From positions 1 through 44,847 of the forward strand of contig CAZPLT010000007.1 in NCBI GenBank assembly GCA_964587855.1: a stretch of 44,847 nt of DNA, given 5' to 3'. The stretch's first letter is position 1. The number at the start of each line of letters is the position of its first letter. Positions 40,582-44,847 of the stretch are shown here, piece after piece. The notes under the pieces were generated by a model that was given only the letters and a program-made list of their open reading frames with translations, had not been told where the DNA came from and did no database searches. This stretch comes from WRCA01 sp964587855. GTDB taxonomy: Bacteria; Pseudomonadota; Alphaproteobacteria; Rs-D84. The position numbers and the translations under genes are program-made.

Positions 40582-41930
40582 ATTATAATTTTTTTAATTT
40601 TATTTGGCACATCTGTAATTTTGATGCGCTCTTGTTCCATGGTGTCGCGGTGACGAATTGTTGCCATCCCATCTTCCAAACTTTGGTGATCAATAGTGAT
40701 GCAGACGGGGGTTCCTATTTCATCATGACGACGATAATTTTTACCAATGTTTCCACTATTTTCCATTTCAATACGTCCCAGTCCCAACATGCGTAATTCG
40801 GTCGCCAGGTTTTCAGCCCGAGAAGTTAATTCAGGTACATTGCGTGCCAATGGGATAACCGCGGCTTTGACCGGTGCCAGTGAAGGTTTTAATTTCAATA
40901 CTATGCGGGATTTTCCATCGCCCAAGTCTTCATCGGTATAGGCATTTAACATAACCGTCAGCATGGCACGATTTACACCCATTGCAGTTTCAACAACATA
41001 AGGAACAAAATTTTCCCCAGTTTGTGGATCGCTGTACGAAAGCTTGGTTGTGCTGTCGGTATTGTTCAAAGTTTTTGCTGCCAGATTAAATTCTTTTTGA
41101 GATTTTGTATGGGAACCCAAATCAAAATCTTGGCGATTGTGAATACCTTCAACCTCGTCAAAGCCATCTGGAAATTCGTATTCAATGTCACCAGCGGCTT
41201 TGGCATAATGTGCCAATTTTTCATGTGGGGTAAAGCGCAATTTTTCTGCGGGAATTCCCAATACATTAATCCACCAATCCATACGGATTTTTTTCCATTG
41301 TTCCCACCAATCTATATCAGTACCAGGCTTTACAAAATATTGCATTTCGGCCTGTTCGAATTCGCGCATACGAAAAACAAACCCACGTGGTGAAATTTCA
41401 TTTCGAAAAGCTTTACCAATTTGAGCGATACCAAATGGCAATTTATGTGGAACAGAATCCAAAACATTTTTGAAATTTATAAATGTCGTTGTTGCGGTTT
41501 CAGGACGCAAATAAGCATTGATTTCGCCACCAGCAACCGCACCAACCGAAAGTCCCATCATCAATTGATATTCCCGCGGAGGCATTAAATCAGCCGACCC
41601 GCAATTATCACACTTTTTTGGATCTTTCATTTTATCTTGGCGCATACGGGCGCCACATTTTTTGCACTCAACCAATGGATCTGAAAAACTGGATTCATGA
41701 CCCGAATATTTCCACAGTAAACGGTTGGAAATCAGCGAAGCATCTAAACCCTCGATATCATCGCGCTGATAAATCATTGCGTTCCACCATGCGGTTTTGA
41801 TGTTCTTCATCAGCTCTACACCGTATGGACCATAATCATAAGTTCCGGCCAGCCCACCATAAATCTCGCTGCCGGTAAAAATAAAACCGCGTCTTTTGCA
41901 AAGAGCAATAATATCATTAACAGTTACCAT
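40578..41930 (-). CDS. glyS: Glycyl-tRNA synthetase, single-chain homodimeric type
   Basis: Class II synthetase charging tRNA-Gly. At 450 residues, it is the alpha2-type enzyme of archaea, eukaryotes and some bacteria, not the GlyQ/GlyS alpha2-beta2 form usual in Alphaproteobacteria. Visible blocks: KRRGFIFTGSEIYGGLAGTYDYGPYG at the start, a CxxC pair set near 88-111 (CKKCGARM, CDNCGSAD), LRPETATTTFINFKNV, FGIAQIGKAFRNEISPR (motif 2 area), EFEQAEMQYF and VEGIHNRQDFDL. A ribosome site (AAGGAAT) precedes the start. It is followed on the same strand by nothing but the terminator. Confidence 0.94.
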   Translation of the reverse strand: MVTVNDIIALCKRRGFIFTGSEIYGGLAGTYDYGPYGVELMKNIKTAWWNAMIYQRDDIEGLDASLISNRLLWKYSGHESSFSDPLVECKKCGARMRQDKMKDPKKCDNCGSADLMPPREYQLMMGLSVGAVAGGEINAYLRPETATTTFINFKNVLDSVPHKLPFGIAQIGKAFRNEISPRGFVFRMREFEQAEMQYFVKPGTDIDWWEQWKKIRMDWWINVLGIPAEKLRFTPHEKLAHYAKAAGDIEYEFPDGFDEVEGIHNRQDFDLGSHTKSQKEFNLAAKTLNNTDSTTKLSYSDPQTGENFVPYVVETAMGVNRAMLTVMLNAYTDEDLGDGKSRIVLKLKPSLAPVKAAVIPLARNVPELTSRAENLATELRMLGLGRIEMENSGNIGKNYRRHDEIGTPVCITIDHQSLEDGMATIRHRDTMEQERIKITDVPNKIKKIIM

Positions 41931-41950
41931 CTTAATTCCTTATACATAAC

Positions 41951-42553
41951 CTAAAAACTATATGCTGCGGAAAGTCCCCAGAAATCATAAACATTATTTT
42001 CTTCACCGGTATCGCCGTTTGAAAAGTGCTGCATAACTAATTCTAAATTCCAACTTTCAGTCATTCTATATCCAGCAAACAGTCGGAATCCCAATAAAAA
42101 TTTGGTATTCAATCGTTCGTTTTGTTTCCCTTGGATTGCAACACCCATGCCAGTCCCAACATACCATCTGCTGCTGTTGTAAAGTGAAACATCCTGGGAC
42201 AACATAAATATTTCCGCGCTATATTCCGGCCAGTCGCAATACCCGTCATAACGACATTTATTATTATAATCTTTTTCGTGCAAACCGACGGTTTTTATCA
42301 AGTTGATGGATTGTCTGGCCGGCAGTCTGAAAAAAGTAGTTGGTTGAGAATATTGCAAATTAAACATATAATAAGGTGCAATATACTTCAAATGCTTTAG
42401 TGCTATTAATTCCCCAGAGTCAAATCCTTGGCCAATAGTCAGGCTAAACTGATTTTGTTTTTCGCCAAAAAATGGATTATCGGCGGCAATAGCTGGTGCG
42501 CAAAATAATGAAAGCGCACCACATAAATAAAAAAGTTTCATAATTTTCTTCAT
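41951..42553 (-). CDS. pagL: PagL-like lipid A 3-O-deacylase (outer-membrane beta-barrel)
   Basis: Predicted to remove the 3-O acyl chain of lipid A at the outer membrane. About 200 residues. Signal peptide about 1-23 (ending AIA), an eight-strand barrel pattern and a terminal Phe. The C-terminal motif MQHFSNGD contains His176 and Ser178, the catalytic pair of PagL proteins; a nearby Glu (184 or 185) could complete the triad. The ATG 42553 start is used; a TTG 12 nt upstream is possible. No ribosome site is evident. It lies 20 nt upstream of glyS on the same strand, so it may be co-transcribed. Confidence 0.75.
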   Translation of the reverse strand: MKKIMKLFYLCGALSLFCAPAIAADNPFFGEKQNQFSLTIGQGFDSGELIALKHLKYIAPYYMFNLQYSQPTTFFRLPARQSINLIKTVGLHEKDYNNKCRYDGYCDWPEYSAEIFMLSQDVSLYNSSRWYVGTGMGVAIQGKQNERLNTKFLLGFRLFAGYRMTESWNLELVMQHFSNGDTGEENNVYDFWGLSAAYSF

Positions 42554-42635
42554 TTTATTAGACAAGCTTAGAATACCATCAAATATTATTCAGCGCAATG
42601 GAAAAATGTTCCTGGAATATACCAAAATGTATTAA

Positions 42636-42664
42636 AAAAATCGCGTCATTTGACGCGATTTTAA
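42636..42664 (-). terminator. Terminator of the ferredoxin gene
   Basis: A 12-bp near-perfect stem AAAATCGCGTCA / TGACGCGATTTT with a TT tip; on the minus strand it is followed by a T run. Confidence 0.85.
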
Positions 42665-42682
42665 TGTAAGTTTTACATTTAA

Positions 42683-42868
42683 TTATGCTTTTGGCATATC
42701 AACCGCGATTGCGTGTGCTGGGCAAACACTTGCGCATGCACCACAGCTCATACATTTAGTTGGTTCAATATAGCATTTCCCGTCTTTGGGCGAAATTGCT
42801 GCAACAGGGCAAGCCCCCATACAAGTTTTACAACCAACGCATTTATTTGGGTCTATTTTATAAGCCAT
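42683..42868 (-). CDS. Ferredoxin, 2[4Fe-4S] type
   Basis: A 61-residue electron carrier with two C-x2-C-x2-C-x3-C-P clusters: CVGCKTCMGACP (first) and CMSCGACASVCP (second). All eight ligands are present. The fold is that of small bacterial or clostridial-type ferredoxins; the redox partner is not identifiable here. It has an AAGGGGTAAAAA ribosome site. It lies 39 nt downstream of the YccA gene on the same strand. Confidence 0.92.
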   Translation of the reverse strand: MAYKIDPNKCVGCKTCMGACPVAAISPKDGKCYIEPTKCMSCGACASVCPAHAIAVDMPKA

Positions 42869-42907
42869 TTTTTACCCCTTAATTTTTTTAGTTTAAAGTT
42901 TCTTTAA

Positions 42908-43612
42908 TTATCTTCTCATATTTAACAAAGATAAAATATATTGGAACATAGCGATAAAAGAGATATACAGATGCAAAGCACCCAATACAGCCAACTGATT
43001 ACGCTGGGTGTCATCTCTTATTACATTATATGCATGTTTCAGCTTTTGCATATCGTATGCAGTAAACAGGGCAAATATTAATACTCCAATTGCGCTGACA
43101 ATTGTTGCAAATACACCCCCCAGTGGCCAAATCATGCCGATAATTCCTACCAAGATTAAACCAATCATTCCCATGAACAAGAATATGCCCAAAAATGACA
43201 GGTTTTTGACAGTTTTATAACCAAACATAGCCATACATCCAAACATTACAGATGCAATAACAAATGCTTGTAGAATGGACGCAGGGTTAACGTTCAATGC
43301 ATCCCATACTAATGGAGTAATTACAAATCCCATCAGAACAGAATAAACGACCAAACTTATTGCGCCCGCTGTTGGTGACATACGAAAAGCGCGTGCCTGT
43401 GCCCAGATAGATAAACCAAAACCACCGAATAGAATAATATAATACAATCCGGACAAGCCGCCTGGATTAATTAATAAAGAAATTCCTTCGGCATAAATTG
43501 TAATATAAGATGCGATTGCTGTCAGAGCGACTGCTCCAAACATCAATGTAAAAATACGTTTCAGATATAACCCGATTCCACCTTCGCGGACAGCGGGAGT
43601 ATTTTTTGCCAT
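42908..43612 (-). CDS. BAX inhibitor-1/YccA family inner-membrane protein
   Basis: About 234 residues with seven transmembrane helices and a short cytoplasmic N-terminus. The TMBIM pattern shows in MSPTAGAISLVVYSVLMGFVITPL and the C-terminal FTAYDMQKLKHAYN. Bacterial YccA binds and restrains the protease FtsH; others are Ca2+-leak channels. The start is ATG 43612 with AAAGGAGAAAA upstream; the longer reading from 43717 would cross the region divergent to lgt. Confidence 0.9.
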   Translation of the reverse strand: MAKNTPAVREGGIGLYLKRIFTLMFGAVALTAIASYITIYAEGISLLINPGGLSGLYYIILFGGFGLSIWAQARAFRMSPTAGAISLVVYSVLMGFVITPLVWDALNVNPASILQAFVIASVMFGCMAMFGYKTVKNLSFLGIFLFMGMIGLILVGIIGMIWPLGGVFATIVSAIGVLIFALFTAYDMQKLKHAYNVIRDDTQRNQLAVLGALHLYISFIAMFQYILSLLNMRR

Positions 43613-43627
43613 AATTTTCTCCTTTAT

Positions 43628-43656
43628 TTGCCAAGACAATATAATTATTATAGTAT
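43628..43656 (+). promoter_or_regulatory. Promoter of lgt
   Basis: TTGCCA, a 17-nt spacer, TAGTAT; AAGGGAAAG ribosome site before ATG 43678. Confidence 0.5.
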
Positions 43657-43677
43657 TAAAAATCAAGGGAAAGAAAA

Positions 43678-44469
43678 ATGATAATGATTGAACCAATTTC
43701 ACCAATAGCCTTTTCAATAGGACCCGTTGTTATTCGTTGGTATGCGCTGGCTTATGTTGCGGCCTTTTTAATCGGGCTGTGGATGTTTAAAAGATTTAAT
43801 AAACGGACAGGGGACGAATTATCGAAAAAAGCATTAGATGATTTATTTACTTATGTAATTTTGGGTGTGATACTGGGCGGACGATTGGGTTATGTACTGT
43901 TTTATAATTTTTCTTTTTTCTTAGCGCATCCTTTGGAAATATTTGCGGTTTGGCATGGCGGTATGAGTTTTCACGGCGGTCTGCTGGGTATAATGACCGC
44001 GATCTTTATTTTTGCTAGAAAGTATAAAATTAAAGCATTTTCAATAATGGATAAATTGGCAGTGATTGCACCAATGGGTTTATTTTTGGGGCGTATAGCA
44101 AACTTTATAAATATGGAAGTAATGGGACGTGTGACATCCAAACCATGGGGAATTGTGTTCGCAGGCAGCCCGGATACACTGCCACGTCACCCCAGCCCTC
44201 TGTACGAGGCTGCGCTGGAAGGTATATTGCTGTTTGTAATAATGTTGTCGCTGTGGCATTGGACTAAACTGAAAAACAAGACTGGTGCATTGTCTGGAAT
44301 ATTTGCGATTTTGTATGGTTTTTTCAGAATTTTTGCAGAACAATTCAGACAACCAGACGCGCAATTGGGCTTTTTGATGGGCAATTGGCTGACAATGGGA
44401 ATGGTATTAAGTGCCGCAATGATAATTGCAGGAGTAATAGTTTTTGCAGTTGCAATTAAAAAGAAATAA
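43678..44469 (+). CDS. lgt: Prolipoprotein diacylglyceryl transferase
   Basis: Transfers diacylglycerol from phosphatidylglycerol to the lipobox Cys of prolipoproteins in the inner membrane. Length 263 residues, about seven helices. The family signature GRIANFINMEVMGR is present, along with the WHGGMSFHGGLLG periplasmic-loop motif and RHPSPLYEA. An ATG 6 nt further in is an equally possible start. It is followed closely by tRNA-Ser and may share its transcript. Confidence 0.96.
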   Translation: MIMIEPISPIAFSIGPVVIRWYALAYVAAFLIGLWMFKRFNKRTGDELSKKALDDLFTYVILGVILGGRLGYVLFYNFSFFLAHPLEIFAVWHGGMSFHGGLLGIMTAIFIFARKYKIKAFSIMDKLAVIAPMGLFLGRIANFINMEVMGRVTSKPWGIVFAGSPDTLPRHPSPLYEAALEGILLFVIMLSLWHWTKLKNKTGALSGIFAILYGFFRIFAEQFRQPDAQLGFLMGNWLTMGMVLSAAMIIAGVIVFAVAIKKK

Positions 44470-44495
44470 TATAAACTAGCAAAGTCAAAATATAT

Positions 44496-44585
44496 GGACA
44501 GATGTCAGAGTGGTTTAATGAGACGGTCTTGAAAACCGTTGTGGGCGCAAGTCCACCGGGGGTTCGAATCCCTCTCTGTCCGCCA
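44496..44585 (+). tRNA. tRNA-Ser (anticodon UGA)
   Basis: A 90-nt class II tRNA: acceptor GGACAGA / TCTGTCC with G discriminator and encoded CCA, anticodon stem ACGGT / ACCGT with TGA in the loop, a long variable arm and a T arm with GTTCGAA. Confidence 0.95.
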
Positions 44586-44596
44586 TTTAACTCCTT

Positions 44597-44623
44597 GTTT
44601 TTACTACATTTTTTAGTAAAAAC
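44597..44623. repeat. Perfect 10-bp inverted repeat downstream of tRNA-Ser
   Basis: GTTTTTACTA and TAGTAAAAAC around a 7-nt T-rich loop. It has no T run beyond the loop, so it is probably not a terminator by itself; function unknown. Confidence 0.5.
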
Positions 44624-44639
44624 CAGTATCCGAAATTAC

Positions 44640-44662
44640 CCCGCAGTTGTGCGGGATTTTTT
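44640..44662 (+). terminator. Rho-independent terminator of lgt-tRNA-Ser
   Basis: CCCGCA / TGCGGG with a GTTG loop, followed by ATTTTTT. Confidence 0.85.
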
Positions 44663-44780
44663 GTTTGATTTTTCATGTTTTGCCAGGGTATAGGATATAC
44701 AATTCGTTTATCCCCGTTTTTATACTATATTCCATACAATGGCCTTTTTAGGCGTGGCAGTACTTGCCGTGTCTTTAGAC

Positions 44781-44809
44781 TTGAAAAGTCAGGCTTTTTA
44801 TAATACAAT
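44781..44809 (+). promoter_or_regulatory. Promoter pointing out of the window
   Basis: TTGAAA, a 17-nt spacer, TACAAT. The remaining 38 nt contain no coding start I can support; the gene it serves lies beyond the edge. The rest of 44663-44847 shows no gene. Confidence 0.4.
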
Positions 44810-44847
44810 TACCTTGAAATGCAAAGATTATGCTGATTTTCACCGAT

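Noticed and set aside
43613..43717. N-terminally extended YccA frame
   Set aside because: The extension covers the intergenic region shared with lgt; ATG 43612 has an ideal ribosome site.
44502..44693. 63-codon frame over tRNA-Ser
   Set aside because: It is the tRNA gene read as protein.

Overview
The window looks like a chromosome segment of an AT-rich, compactly organised alphaproteobacterium. The main pointers are an orphan CcrM-type adenine methyltransferase with a C-terminal RAMA domain, the rpmF-plsX-fabH-ihfA block, NrdR, an ornithine-lipid operon and a YccA/BI-1 protein. The stealth-type, RgpF-type and PagL-type envelope genes suggest a host-associated life (a gut or intracellular lineage would fit), but that is inference. 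No rRNA, CRISPR array or intact mobile element was seen.

Layout. 1-2500 is an accessory patch: three unrecognised small membrane-protein genes (the first DUF805-like), then debris of a mobile element (a terminase-like fragment and a truncated tyrosine integrase). 2500-3746 is a thioredoxin/ArsP-type permease pair. 3966-7476 carries trpS, rplM-rpsI and tig. 7504-10028 (minus strand) is rpmF-plsX-fabH-ihfA. 10138-19161 (plus strand) holds envelope genes (an omptin-like barrel, an MltB-type transglycosylase, olsB-olsA, a Cys-rich secreted protein) with proS and a D-2-hydroxyacid dehydrogenase. 19211-23237 (minus) is nrdR-slt-rnhB-pgk. 23303-25894 is a small surface-glycan island (stealth, RgpF-like, GT2-like). 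25985-28803 has ccrM, a DsbA-like protein and a phosphotransacetylase/butyryltransferase-like gene. 28798-35566 (minus) is ABC exporter-parC-ABC exporter-ftsY, followed by an alpha/beta hydrolase. 36646-37942 has tRNA-Ala, rpsU, tRNA-Leu and prmC. 37964-40548 holds an M23 endopeptidase and a NlpC/P60-like candidate behind a structured leader. 40578-43612 (minus) has single-chain GlyRS, a PagL-like enzyme, a ferredoxin and YccA. The window ends with lgt and tRNA-Ser.

How the genes work together. Much of the non-housekeeping content builds or remodels the envelope: phospholipid precursors (plsX, fabH), ornithine lipid (olsBA), two MsbA-like exporters, lipid A deacylation (PagL-like), lipoprotein maturation (lgt), murein cutting (MltB, Slt, M23) and surface glycans.

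Most notable signals: (1) at least seven genes have a good promoter whose -10 box lies only 6-10 nt before an ATG lacking a Shine-Dalgarno sequence, which implies leaderless mRNAs; in prmC and the M23 gene two such promoters overlap head-on in a 21-bp gap. (2) A structured leader of about 170 nt at 39284-39456, which I do not recognise, precedes a secreted protein of unknown family. (3) Two aminoacyl-tRNA synthetases (proS, glyS) are of types uncommon in Alphaproteobacteria. (4) GANTC sites overlap the -35 boxes of two envelope promoters in a segment that also encodes CcrM.
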